Numbered from the stretch's first letter, positions 1 through 7,082 are shown. The stretch is DNA of 64,000 nucleotides from Idiomarina rhizosphaerae (GCF_024159085.1 NZ_JAMZDE010000006.1:186001-250000); one strand, 5' to 3'. Notes: generated by a model not told the origin, from the letters alone. Program-made: numbers and translations.

Positions 1-201
1 ATCATCAACAAGAATCATGTAAGCATCGCAATCTTCTTCACCAGCAGCGATATCACTAAGGTATTCTTCATCAATATCAAACCTACCTGAACTATCAAGA
101 TCTTCTTTATCAAAAGCACTTTGATGGTATTGATAGAATTGCCACAGCATAGAAAATGCAGCTAAATCAGTTTTCGTTAATTTACGCAGTGCGATGTTCA
201 T
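1..201 (-). CDS. GNAT-family N-acetyltransferase (N-terminal 67 residues, runs off the window)
   Basis: This frame stays open from an ATG at 199-201 to the window edge, so only the N-terminus is visible. It begins MNIALRKLTKTDLAAF and continues with an acidic segment ending MILVDD. This resembles the first strands and helices of small GNAT acetyltransferases, which transfer acetyl groups from acetyl-CoA to amines. The acetyl-CoA loop (R/QxxGxG/A) would lie beyond the edge, so the family call rests on the N-terminus alone. The start codon abuts an attC-like palindrome at 202-254, which suggests a cassette gene. The substrate cannot be inferred. Confidence 0.5.
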   Translation of the reverse strand, partial: MNIALRKLTKTDLAAFSMLWQFYQYHQSAFDKEDLDSSGRFDIDEEYLSDIAAGEEDCDAYMILVDD

Positions 202-254
202 TCTAACGCCTTCATTAAGCCGCTCCGCGCAGCGGCCAGTAAAAAACTTAGATG
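202..254 (-). repeat. attC-like recombination site
   Basis: Read on the minus strand, the outer arms are TCTAA and TTAGA. The inner arms CCGCT and AGCGG flank a GC-rich centre. The right-hand box GTTAGA fits the attC core GTTRRRY, while the left box ATCTAAG departs from RYYYAAC at its last base. Length (about 53 bp) and layout suit a short attC. It sits directly 5' of the GNAT start. Confidence 0.5.
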
Positions 255-282
255 CCAGCACGCTTTATGTTTTGAGAAGGCT

Positions 283-350
283 CAATATCCAACTTACGGT
301 TTTCTTATGTATCTGACATTAAACGAGTTAATTAGCCGATACAACAATAA
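283..350. repeat. Noncoding repeat, copy C
   Basis: This stretch aligns with 17831-17900 and 7823-7880. Shared blocks are CAATATCCAACTT, then a T-rich run with TTATGTA, then TGACATTAAACGA, and finally an ACAACAATAA block. It is about 70 bp long, diverged, and lies just after the attC-like site at 202-254. No coding frame is conserved between the copies. The remaining 351-440 shows nothing else recognisable. Confidence 0.55.
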
Positions 351-440
351 ATGAGCAATAATACTGATAAAAATGAGCGTTAGGTTAAACTAGAACTAAA
401 GGTAAAATCGTTTATCAAAAAGCCCTATGCGAGACACACC

Positions 441-788
441 ATGAACTCAACTAAAATTAATTACATTGAACTTCCGGCGCGGAGCCTTGAAGCAACCAAG
501 CGCTTTTTCCAACAGGCTTTTGGCTGGGAGTTTGTAGACTATGGTCCGGAATACGCGGCTATTCAAAACGCCGGAATTGACGGCGGCTTTTACCAATCCG
601 ACTTAGTTGCTCAAACGTCGAGCGGCAGTGCGCTGGTGGTGTTATACAGCAAAGACCTTGAGCAAAGCCTGAAAAGTGTCGAGGACGCGGGCGGTAAAAT
701 CCTCAAGCCTATATTTGATTTTCCCGGTGGTCGACGTTTTCAATTCACCTGCCCTAGCGGGAATGAGTACGCAGTATGGTCGGAATAA
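441..788 (+). CDS. VOC-family (glyoxalase/bleomycin-resistance-like) protein
   Basis: This 115-residue protein matches the single-domain vicinal oxygen chelate fold. It starts INYIELPARSLEATKRFF, has FGWEFVDYG near residue 30, and ends in a glycine-rich turn (FDFPGGRRFQFTCPSGNEYAVWSE). VOC proteins usually dimerise to form a metal-dependent enzyme or a drug-binding site; substrates include methylglyoxal adducts and antibiotics. This is a stand-alone copy on the plus strand, opposite to its left neighbour. The family is clear but the substrate is unknown. Confidence 0.85.
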   Translation: MNSTKINYIELPARSLEATKRFFQQAFGWEFVDYGPEYAAIQNAGIDGGFYQSDLVAQTSSGSALVVLYSKDLEQSLKSVEDAGGKILKPIFDFPGGRRFQFTCPSGNEYAVWSE

Positions 789-889
789 CAGTTGATGAAC
801 TTATTGAATACGGAAATCTGGTTGTAGATTCTGCCAATGAGTTCACACTATCTTTTTATGGGCCTCAGCCATACAGCCATAATTTTTAG
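776..889 (+). CDS. Possible small overlapping ORF of 37 residues
   Basis: A second frame opens with an ATG inside the last codons of the VOC gene and runs to a TAG at 887-889. It reads MVGITVDELIEYG and ends YSHNF. The composition is protein-like and the overlap could allow coupled translation, but there is no clear independent ribosome site and I do not recognise it. It may equally be a relic of a longer gene tail. Its stop overlaps the stop of the minus-strand regulator at 886-888. Confidence 0.2.
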   Translation: MVGITVDELIEYGNLVVDSANEFTLSFYGPQPYSHNF

Positions 890-1170
890 TCCTCTAAATG
901 CTTATTCTTATTTGACCAAAAATCATCAGCCGGGCGGGAAGGTTCAACGGTTTGACTGCTCTCTGCCTGATCCGGATCAGTAATCGATAATTCAAGCCTT
1001 AAACCAGCCAGGATACGCAGTAAAGTCGAGACTTTAAGATCCTGACCAGACTCAACTCGTTGATATTGTTGCTGCGACATACCAATAAGCATCCGCATAT
1101 CTTTTTGAGATAAGTTCTGCTTTTTTCGCTCTGCAATCAATCGTTCTGCAATGTCTTCTATCTTTTTCAT
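886..1170 (-). CDS. HipB-like XRE-family helix-turn-helix regulator (orphan)
   Basis: This 94-residue protein has an XRE helix-turn-helix over residues 8-60 (AERLIAERKKQNLSQKDMR, then MSQQQYQRVESG). It has a short acidic C-terminal tail, as in HipB-type antitoxins. No kinase or toxin gene lies next to it; the HipA gene at 2243-3568 has its own HTH partner. It may be an orphan antitoxin-type repressor. Three evenly spaced 16-bp inverted repeats lie immediately upstream (1174-1250), so it very probably represses itself. Confidence 0.75.
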   Translation of the reverse strand: MKKIEDIAERLIAERKKQNLSQKDMRMLIGMSQQQYQRVESGQDLKVSTLLRILAGLRLELSITDPDQAESSQTVEPSRPADDFWSNKNKHLED

Positions 1171-1173
1171 AAA

Positions 1174-1250
1174 ACAACTTATAAATTGTACTTTAATTCA
1201 ATATACAACATTTAAATTGTAAATCAAAATAGAAACTACTTTTAAGTTGT
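1174..1250 (-). promoter_or_regulatory. Triple operator array upstream of the HipB-like gene
   Basis: Three 16-bp inverted repeats occur at 1174-1189 (ACAACTTATAAATTGT), 1205-1220 (ACAACATTTAAATTGT) and 1235-1250 (ACTACTTTTAAGTTGT). Starts are 31 and 30 bp apart, close to three helical turns, which would put bound dimers on one face of the DNA. They cover the 80 bp before the start codon of the adjacent XRE gene. Confidence 0.7.
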
Positions 1251-1376
1251 TATTCTAAAAAGATCGACAAGCCAGACGACGCTGGCATCGGCTATTTCAT
1301 AGAAATTGACGCTACATAGCTTTTTACGTAAGTTACTTACAACTAAACCGAAGTAATCAAAAACAAGGAAGAAAGC

Positions 1377-1592
1377 ATGTCTAAGTTTACGGAATACAAA
1401 GTCATTCATATTGCGGAAGGTGGCTGTGGTACTTTGCTTCTGGGCTCAAGTGGTCTGCCGTTAAAGAAAATTGAATCCACTTTGAACCAGGAAGCTGCCG
1501 ACGGCTGGCAAATGGTGTTTCAGGTACTGGAGCAAAAACGCTTTTGGCTGTTCTGGACACGTGAAGCGGCCATTGTCACTCTGGGTCGATAA
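1377..1592 (+). CDS. DUF4177-like small protein
   Basis: This 71-residue protein has the DUF4177 pattern: an N-terminal strand (FTEYKVIHIAEG), a middle section ending LNQEAADGWQMVFQV, and a closing strand (FWLFWTREAAIVTLGR). The ribosome site AAGGAAGAAAGC precedes the ATG. The function of DUF4177 is unknown. The next gene starts 9 bp downstream on the same strand, so the two are probably co-transcribed. Confidence 0.65.
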   Translation: MSKFTEYKVIHIAEGGCGTLLLGSSGLPLKKIESTLNQEAADGWQMVFQVLEQKRFWLFWTREAAIVTLGR

Positions 1593-1600
1593 AACCGAGC

Positions 1601-1825
1601 ATGATAAAGCGGCTCATTTTAGCCTCAATTCGCTGGTATCAGCGTCGTGGCGGTTCGCGCCACTTCTTTAATACCGAGTGCAATTTTGAGCCATCTTGTT
1701 CGCAGTATACTTATCAGGCCATTAGCCAATACGGTAGCTGGCGCGGTATAAAGCTTGGTGTCGCGCGCATGAAGCGTTGTAACGACCCTGACTGCGTGCA
1801 TAAAAAACATGACCCAGTTCCCTAA
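1601..1825 (+). CDS. YidD-like membrane protein insertion factor (second-copy type)
   Basis: This 74-residue protein carries the YidD/UPF0161 signature CNFEPSCSQYTYQAI at about residues 27-41. It also has the C-terminal conserved CNDPDCVHKKHDPVP block, in place of the usual CHPF ending. YidD normally lies between rnpA and yidC and assists membrane protein insertion. Here it sits with DUF4177 and TM2 genes in an accessory region, so it is likely a paralogue. The terminal block differs from the housekeeping form, and the role here is inferred. Confidence 0.75.
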   Translation: MIKRLILASIRWYQRRGGSRHFFNTECNFEPSCSQYTYQAISQYGSWRGIKLGVARMKRCNDPDCVHKKHDPVP

Positions 1826-1839
1826 ATAAGGTAGCCCTT

Positions 1840-2235
1840 ATGTCTTACGAAATGTCTTCTGAGCAGTTGCGAGATGAAGAAGAAGCCCTGCGTAACCAAA
1901 TACGCGAGCTAACGCCTGAGCAGCGAAAAGAATACTACCGCCTTGAAGGTCAGAAAATTAAAGACCCTGACACCTACGCGGTACTGAACTGGTTCATTAT
2001 GGCGGGCCTGCATCATTTTTATTTAGGCAACACGCAGCGTGGTGTTATCAACCTTTGTGTCATGCTGGTTGGCCTGGTTTTCTTACCTTTCTTACCCATA
2101 GTCGGGGTTATCATTCTTGTCGGTATTGTCATTGTCGAGCTGCCGCAGTTGTTTAAGTCACAACAAATTGTTCATGCTTACAACAATAACGTTATGCGCG
2201 AGCTCATTCATAAAGTGAAGTCAAATAACGCCTAA
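1840..2235 (+). CDS. TM2-domain membrane protein
   Basis: This 131-residue protein has a charged N-terminal helix (EQLRDEEEALRNQIRELTPEQRKEYY) followed by a TM2 domain. The latter is NWFIMAGLHHFYLGNTQRGV, leading into a second hydrophobic stretch (VMLVGLVFLPFLPIVGVIILVGIVIVE in part). The G-x-H-x-F-Y-L-G motif is the hallmark of TM2 domains. It starts 14 bp after the YidD-like gene and is probably in the same operon. The cellular role of small bacterial TM2 proteins is unknown. Confidence 0.75.
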   Translation: MSYEMSSEQLRDEEEALRNQIRELTPEQRKEYYRLEGQKIKDPDTYAVLNWFIMAGLHHFYLGNTQRGVINLCVMLVGLVFLPFLPIVGVIILVGIVIVELPQLFKSQQIVHAYNNNVMRELIHKVKSNNA

Positions 2236-2242
2236 ACTCCGT

Positions 2243-3568
2243 TCAGGCAAAGTCTTTCAGCCTGAGATGCCCCTCTATTGAGTCGGCAAGTGCTTGGGGC
2301 ACCTCATGTTCAGTGGCTAACCCCCGCCACTGAGACACCGCGTTAATCACATCATCAATAATTGCATCAATTTCTTTGCGCTCTACCTTTGGTAACTGAA
2401 CGTCTGCCAGCGCGTAAAAGTCGGCGCGGGTATGGCCGCTGCGCTTGCCATTTAACGACATCCAGTGCTGCTCTACCCAGGGGTTTCCGGGCTTATAGCT
2501 AAAGGCAACATCGTAAGCCGGGCTCAACCGCCATTGCTTGTCCTCCAGCATAAAACCAAAGTTCTTGGAGTGATCATCGTGGTTGGTTGCTACGTGGTTA
2601 AACACCATACGGCGAAACAAGTCTATAGCGTCCGCCCGTGGCAACCTTAGCTGGCGAGCAACCTGAAACAGCTCTTCATAAGAAAACGCGCCAATATCGT
2701 GATAGTTCACGTGCTTAATAGCGGTAAGCGTTTGAATGTGCTTTTTCTCATTGCCTATTCTGTCAAAGCGCTTGGTCACAAAGTGGCGTCGGTTGCCTTC
2801 ATCCAGCAAATGACATGGCATCATATGAATGCCGGCTTTTGTGGCCATTAAGTAATACACATACTCCATGGCACCGTAACCTAACGGGTCACCAAAGGTT
2901 TGCTGAGAAGGGTCGCGCTCCTTTACTCCGTCAAACTTCAGCAGATAATGCTCAAACCCTTCGGGCACAACTCCCTGCCCTGAACGAACCTGCCTGAAGT
3001 CCTTATTAAATGCCAGAACCGCTTTTGGCCTTGCGCCACCGGCGCTGGTGCCAACCGCTAATAAGGCCTGCATCATTTCTTTGTCTGCCGCGTCGTCAAA
3101 GTGCGTGCGCTGACGAAAGCCCTTTCGTGCATCCAGCACTTCCTGCGCTAACCTCATTAAGCTCTCAAGCTCTATGTCTTTGTTCTTGGCGTTGGTTTGA
3201 TTCTTACGCGCGGGGTGATACTCAAGAGCGCCCATACCCCGCTCGCCGGTATACTGAAGCCGCTCAAGCGGGCTCAGAGGCTCGGTGCGATCGGGCTGTT
3301 GCGCAACCCATTGGTTCAGTACCGCATTACCAAAGTCATCAGGCAAAGAGTCTGCCAGCATACCCGGCAGTCCTCTGAACGTATCCCAATTTAACCCCGG
3401 AAAGGAGTAAATTCGTCCCTTCTCGGCAGGCATAGTTAAAGGCGCAAGCGGAATGTTTTTTTCAACAAATTCAGATAAATACTCGAACCGCGCAGCCGTG
3501 TCGCCTTTGTTATAACTTAAGGCACCGACAGGCTCACCTTTGTAGCGAACTTCAATGGTATTAATCAC
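2243..3568 (-). CDS. hipA: HipA-family serine/threonine kinase toxin
   Basis: At 441 residues this is full length for HipA. In E. coli HipA phosphorylates glutamyl-tRNA synthetase and induces persistence. Visible motifs are the Ser-containing loop GTSAGGARPKA (about 174-184), which corresponds to the autophosphorylated P-loop region; the catalytic loop NHDDHSKNFGF (about 333-343); and the metal-binding LSPAYDVAFS shortly after. It shares four bases (3565-3568, ATGA type) with the upstream HTH gene, the standard antitoxin-then-toxin order. The target in this organism is inferred, and the kinase core looks intact. Confidence 0.9.
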   Translation of the reverse strand: MINTIEVRYKGEPVGALSYNKGDTAARFEYLSEFVEKNIPLAPLTMPAEKGRIYSFPGLNWDTFRGLPGMLADSLPDDFGNAVLNQWVAQQPDRTEPLSPLERLQYTGERGMGALEYHPARKNQTNAKNKDIELESLMRLAQEVLDARKGFRQRTHFDDAADKEMMQALLAVGTSAGGARPKAVLAFNKDFRQVRSGQGVVPEGFEHYLLKFDGVKERDPSQQTFGDPLGYGAMEYVYYLMATKAGIHMMPCHLLDEGNRRHFVTKRFDRIGNEKKHIQTLTAIKHVNYHDIGAFSYEELFQVARQLRLPRADAIDLFRRMVFNHVATNHDDHSKNFGFMLEDKQWRLSPAYDVAFSYKPGNPWVEQHWMSLNGKRSGHTRADFYALADVQLPKVERKEIDAIIDDVINAVSQWRGLATEHEVPQALADSIEGHLRLKDFA

Positions 3569-3885
3569 CAGTCCAGCTCCTCATTGTCAGCAGGTTTCAC
3601 ACGCGTTTTACCGCTCGCCCGCTTCTTCTGTTTGGTGCTACTTTTGAGTAGTTGCACAGGAGAAACGCCCTCGTCCGGGAACGCAGCCAGTAAATTGTCG
3701 ATATGACCCAAAGCCTGAAGAATAGCGACATAGGTCGGTAAGGTGCTTTTACCACCCTCGGCAGATTTAACGGCATTCAGTGAGACATTCGCTAAGGTCG
3801 CTAAGTCCTCCTGAGTTAAATCCTGGTTCAGCCGATACTGCCGGACCCGCTGACCAATGAGTGAAGGAACACGATCAAAATCCAT
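3565..3885 (-). CDS. hipB: HipB-family XRE antitoxin/repressor
   Basis: This 106-residue protein has an XRE HTH over roughly residues 10-65 (RVRQYRLNQDLTQEDLATL, then VSLNAVKSAEGGKSTLP). A basic tail (TKQKKRASGKTRVKP) follows. HipB neutralises HipA and represses the operon by binding palindromes near the promoter. It is translationally coupled to hipA, and palindromes suited to autoregulation lie directly upstream (3892-4021). Confidence 0.85.
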   Translation of the reverse strand: MDFDRVPSLIGQRVRQYRLNQDLTQEDLATLANVSLNAVKSAEGGKSTLPTYVAILQALGHIDNLLAAFPDEGVSPVQLLKSSTKQKKRASGKTRVKPADNEELDW

Positions 3886-3891
3886 ATAAAG

Positions 3892-4021
3892 AACCTTAAA
3901 TAGGTTTTAAACTGATAATTAGAGTTTAGCAGACTATTTAAGGGATGTAATTATATTTATATAAAAGTCTTTATATGGACTATAAAGTGGTTAATTCATG
4001 TAGGAAGCCTTTTTAAGGGCT
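3892..4021 (-). promoter_or_regulatory. Candidate hipBA operator region
   Basis: Three palindromes lie upstream of hipB. AACCT and AGGTT arms flank TAAAT at 3892-3906. Perfect 7-bp arms CTTTATA and TATAAAG flank TGGAC at 3969-3987. AGCC and GGCT arms lie at 4006-4021. A related half, CTATTTAAGGG, sits near 3934. This matches the multi-operator layout of hipBA promoters, although the E. coli consensus itself is absent. Nothing else is recognisable between 4022 and 4094. Confidence 0.45.
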
Positions 4022-4094
4022 ATAAAAATATACTTGAAAGAGGGTTGTTAATAACACTTGATTTGAGTATGAATCGATAGTCCGCTTCGTGCCA

Positions 4095-4152
4095 TCAACG
4101 GTAACTAGTGAGCTTAGCGAGTAATTTATTAGTGTGCAGCTCATTGTTGTGC
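4095..4152 (-). repeat. Weak attC-like palindrome
   Basis: On the minus strand this reads from GCACAAC through GAGCT and AGCTC arms to a GTTACC box. It sits just 3' of the membrane-protein gene, where the cassette model predicts an attC. The boxes are poor matches, so this is a low-confidence call driven partly by position. Confidence 0.25.
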
Positions 4153-4158
4153 ATTGGC

Positions 4159-5082
4159 CTAATATGCGAATTGCACAATATTACTAACAACAATATGTTT
4201 CCCAGGTTTAATAGGATTGGGTTGGCGAATTTCTACGCGAGCATTTTTCATCGCGAAATCTGCTTTCTTTAGCTGAAAATCGGTGCCGTGAAGCTCCCTG
4301 CTTGAATGCCCGTCAAATACCCATAAAACTTGATTCGGTTCAAGCGGTTCTGAAATCTCAACTTGAACTGATATTTCATCTTCGTATTTATAGCTATCTT
4401 CCAGCTTAATCACACTTACTTCTCCTGGCCCTTCTTTCTTGATATGACTCCCCAGCACATAATCCTTATCGCCTACCGTCAGCTTCACTATTTTCTTCAA
4501 CGATATTTTTCCTTCATCGGCAAATTTATTCAGCTCTTCTCCCAGTTTGATTTTATTTTCTACCACACTTTCAGTTTCTTTTCGTGGTCGCACCGACGAT
4601 GGTGTAGATGAAGTTTGCTTCTGATTGGCTATCAATCCTTGCAAGCGAGCAATTTCACTATCTCTTTCGGTAAGATCAGAATAGTAGCGATTCTCAAGTT
4701 CATTAACCTTGCGCCTTAATTGTATGTGCTCTTCTTGAGATGCGGGAGTTTCATCCTCAACTTCGAGCTTTATTCTTTTCAATTCCTTGAGCTGAGTGCG
4801 GGTGTACCTATAAACATACTTTGCTGGAATCGGATATGCGTATAAGAACACCATACTGCTTATTAGTGGAAGCGCTATAAGATATAGAAGGCTCCAGTAC
4901 CAACTGGGATATAAAACTCCTTCGATAAAAGTAATCTTTTCGGCTGGTGTAATCGAAGATAGCAATATTAGAATTAGTTTGTAGTTCCAAAATACCCACG
5001 CGACAGCGGCTGCACCAAGCAAGGGGTTTGTGATTCGCTCGTAGAGATTAGCCCGAATTGAGCGAGACAGATCATCAATCAT
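4159..5082 (-). CDS. Two-helix membrane protein with coiled coil and C-terminal beta-rich domain
   Basis: I do not recognise a named family in this 307-residue protein. It starts with an amphipathic segment (SIRANLYERITNPLLG), then two membrane helices at about 24-42 and 62-84. A heptad-rich coiled coil follows at about 105-150. The soluble C-terminus (from about residue 190) has alternating strands and ends IVVSNIVQFAY. Short proteins with a similar RITNPLLG start followed by membrane helices are common in defence-rich regions; that parallel is from memory. An attC-like site directly upstream suggests it is a cassette gene. Confidence 0.7.
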   Translation of the reverse strand: MIDDLSRSIRANLYERITNPLLGAAAVAWVFWNYKLILILLSSITPAEKITFIEGVLYPSWYWSLLYLIALPLISSMVFLYAYPIPAKYVYRYTRTQLKELKRIKLEVEDETPASQEEHIQLRRKVNELENRYYSDLTERDSEIARLQGLIANQKQTSSTPSSVRPRKETESVVENKIKLGEELNKFADEGKISLKKIVKLTVGDKDYVLGSHIKKEGPGEVSVIKLEDSYKYEDEISVQVEISEPLEPNQVLWVFDGHSSRELHGTDFQLKKADFAMKNARVEIRQPNPIKPGKHIVVSNIVQFAY

Positions 5083-5103
5083 TACAAAATGGCTCCTTCT
5101 GGT

Positions 5104-5190
5104 GTATAACGCTTTGCATAAACGGCGATCCTACAAGAGCGTCCGGTCGAGGCCCATTGGGCCGCAACGAAGTTAATACACTTGTTAAGC
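5104..5190 (-). repeat. attC-like recombination site
   Basis: On the minus strand the left box is GCTTAAC (RYYYAAC fit) and the right box GTTATAC. In the centre GGCCCAATGGGCC is a perfect palindrome with a one-base apex. The 87-bp length is typical. The TAA stop of the HNH gene (5185-5187) lies inside the left box, as in many integron cassettes. Confidence 0.65.
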
Positions 5191-5847
5191 ATGCAGAGCT
5201 CGAATATCAAAATTTGCATCGCCATGATGATGACCTGAGATGGACATGAAGAGCTTTCCCGTTAGCTCCACATTTGTGCGGACGATTTCTCTGTTAGATT
5301 TATAGAATTCTGAATCCACACACAACTGTAGCTTTTTTATGTTTTCGATTTTTATCGTCTCTTCAGTCTCGAAACTATTAGTGAATAGGGAAATTGGTTC
5401 TGGAAGAACTAACATCCAATAGGTTTCGATTCTATCGGTTTCAAAAGAATCATAATTTGGAGGACCAGGAAATGCTTCTCGCCAGACAAACCCCTTTAAC
5501 GTGACGACTTGATCTTCGTAAACCTCTTCAATCTGCTTGTTCTGACTTTCTTTCCATTTACTCTCTAAGAACTCAAGCTCTTTTACAGCCTGATACCAGC
5601 GGTCTCTATGCTTTCGAAGCTCTTTTGATGAGTATTTGGTACCTTTAGGGTGTTCGCTATTGTAATGGCCCGCCTCAGCATGGCAATTAAAGCAAAGCGG
5701 TATGCAATTATCGAAGTTAGAATCACCACCTTTCGACTCCATCAAGATGTGATGGAGCTCTATATTTCGCCCACAAAACATATGACAGACACAGCAATGT
5801 CTCCCACAAGCAACTAGTACATTTTCTTTAACTTTTTGAGGCCACAT
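5185..5847 (-). CDS. HNH endonuclease-domain protein
   Basis: This 220-residue protein has an N-terminal HNH nuclease. Cys18 and Cys21 (CCVC), then IELHHI with His33, Asn47 in FDNCIPLC, and CFNCH with Cys52, Cys55 and His56 form the metal site and a treble-clef zinc knuckle. HNH domains cut DNA, and many restriction and anti-phage proteins use them. The C-terminal 120 residues are unfamiliar and could be a sensor or target-recognition domain. It is bounded on its 3' side by an attC-like site containing its stop codon. Confidence 0.85.
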   Translation of the reverse strand: MWPQKVKENVLVACGRHCCVCHMFCGRNIELHHILMESKGGDSNFDNCIPLCFNCHAEAGHYNSEHPKGTKYSSKELRKHRDRWYQAVKELEFLESKWKESQNKQIEEVYEDQVVTLKGFVWREAFPGPPNYDSFETDRIETYWMLVLPEPISLFTNSFETEETIKIENIKKLQLCVDSEFYKSNREIVRTNVELTGKLFMSISGHHHGDANFDIRALHA

Positions 5848-5871
5848 ATCTTTTTTTTGGCTTATTTTGTT

Positions 5872-5908
5872 GTCTAACGAAAAGCTAATCGACGTGCGTT
5901 AGCACGTC
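5872..5908 (-). repeat. Short attC-like palindrome and hairpin at the TIR gene 3' end
   Basis: On the minus strand GCTAACG and CGTTAGAC form a 6-bp paired outer arm, and GTTAGAC is a perfect GTTRRRY box. A perfect hairpin, GACGTGC-GTTA-GCACGTC (5891-5908), overlaps the last codons of the TIR gene. It is shorter than usual attC sites and may be a degenerate one. Confidence 0.4.
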
Positions 5909-6265
5909 CTTGCTTAAACGCTTTGGTAGCTTATTAAACTCCAAAGCTACCTTATATTTTAAATTATCAATAGTTTCTTTCGGGTTTATAGATGCTTGAA
6001 CTGTAATTATAGGAATACCAGTTTTTTTGGCCTCACTCAATTCCCACTGAACCCATTCAGATTTTTGAATAGACCGCGAATTTATCAAAATCATGAGCTG
6101 AGCATGAAATAGCATCTTTTCGACATGACGTTGCTTTTCAGAAGCGTCGTTATGCAGAAGGTCAATATAATGCGGCCCATAATTCGACAACACGTCTGAC
6201 ACCATTTCTAATGTATTAAGGTCAACATAGTTATCCCTAGTGGTATAGCTGACAAATATAACCAT
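5885..6265 (-). CDS. TIR-domain protein
   Basis: Starting at the ATG at 6265, this is a 126-residue single TIR domain. The first strand and box 1 are VIFVSYTTRDN. The region LMILINSRSIQKSEWVQWEL carries Glu75 at the position of the catalytic glutamate of NAD-cleaving TIRs, and IPIITV forms a later strand. I prefer this start because TAATG overlaps the stop of the membrane gene at 6265-6267; an ATG at 6280 would add five residues. TIR enzymes in defence cleave NAD or make cyclic ADP-ribose signals. The coupling to a small membrane protein suggests a two-gene sensor/effector unit, which is inferred. Confidence 0.8.
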   Translation of the reverse strand: MVIFVSYTTRDNYVDLNTLEMVSDVLSNYGPHYIDLLHNDASEKQRHVEKMLFHAQLMILINSRSIQKSEWVQWELSEAKKTGIPIITVQASINPKETIDNLKYKVALEFNKLPKRLSKDVLTHVD

Positions 6266-6711
6266 TATGATCCAATCCATTTTATGGCATATGCTATCCA
6301 GCCAACAGTCCCGAAGATCGCCAGCGCAAAATAAAGTGCCATTGAATGATTAAGTGCCGCACTAAACCAAGTTACAGCTAAATCCCCATCAGGATAATTA
6401 CTAATGGAGTTTCTCTGTGCAATCGCAAGTAATTTTCGATTCATAGCACTTCGTGTTTTTCTTTGAAAATAGTACGCAGAAAAATCCGCAACCCAAAATC
6501 CAAAACAAATTAGAAGCGGGATAACAAAGTAGGAATGATCAAGGTGATTATCAGTTAGCTTGGCTAAGATCGCCAAAGCGGCACCAATAAGCCCCACGCA
6601 GATTTTCTTGAATTCAAAACAGCTCTTACTTATTTGTAGAGTCGCTTCGTGAAGCTGATCCACACTTGCCCAATCTAGCTCATCCTCACATGATCTCTTA
6701 TATTCTGTCAT
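6265..6711 (-). CDS. Three-helix membrane protein coupled to a TIR gene
   Basis: This 148-residue protein has an N-terminal soluble helix with DELDWASVDQLHEATLQISK, a hairpin of two membrane helices (about 38-56 and 64-86), a basic amphipathic helix (RKTRSAMNRKLLAIAQR) and a third membrane helix near 122-145. The layout resembles SLATT-like and other small pore-type effectors of nucleotide-signalling defence systems, but I see no diagnostic motif. The one-base TAATG overlap with the TIR gene indicates strict translational coupling. Confidence 0.65.
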   Translation of the reverse strand: MTEYKRSCEDELDWASVDQLHEATLQISKSCFEFKKICVGLIGAALAILAKLTDNHLDHSYFVIPLLICFGFWVADFSAYYFQRKTRSAMNRKLLAIAQRNSISNYPDGDLAVTWFSAALNHSMALYFALAIFGTVGWIAYAIKWIGS

Positions 6712-6741
6712 CTTTTTATATGTCTCCAGACTGCCATAGGA

Positions 6742-6775
6742 ATCTAACGCCGCCAGTACGAGCGGCTTTGTAAGA
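6742..6775 (-). repeat. Partial attC-like site
   Basis: On the minus strand AAGCCGCTCGTACTGGCGGC ends in GTTAGAT, a full GTTRRRY box. The left box (TTACAAAG) is poor. It lies upstream of the TIR/membrane pair. The rest of 6776-7082 holds no convincing gene on either strand, though perfect 9-bp arms AAGCGAACC and GGTTCGCTT occur near 6992 and 7032. Confidence 0.35.
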
Positions 6776-7082
6776 AAGCAGCCACAACGAAAAAAACGTC
6801 GCTGTACCTGGCCTTATTAAGGCTACACAGCCCTTCCAGAAAGACTGGCATTGTGCTGTGTTTCCATTCTCCCAACTAGATAAAGCTCAAGCGCGTTTGC
6901 TAGATAGGCATATTCTTGTGGAAAGCCGATAGTAACCATACTCCCTGCCCTTTAAGAAAGAAAGACATACACACCTTGCATATTATGATTCGGAAGCGAA
7001 CCTTCGAAGGCATACCTCTCCGACCAAACTGGTGGTTCGCTTAACTTTCCTCGATTCCAGTGCTTGAATGGCTCGTTATGTA

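Noticed and set aside
5885-6711. Thoeris system
   Set aside because: Only the TIR component resembles ThsB; no SIR2 or SLOG-containing ThsA is near, so the name is not justified.
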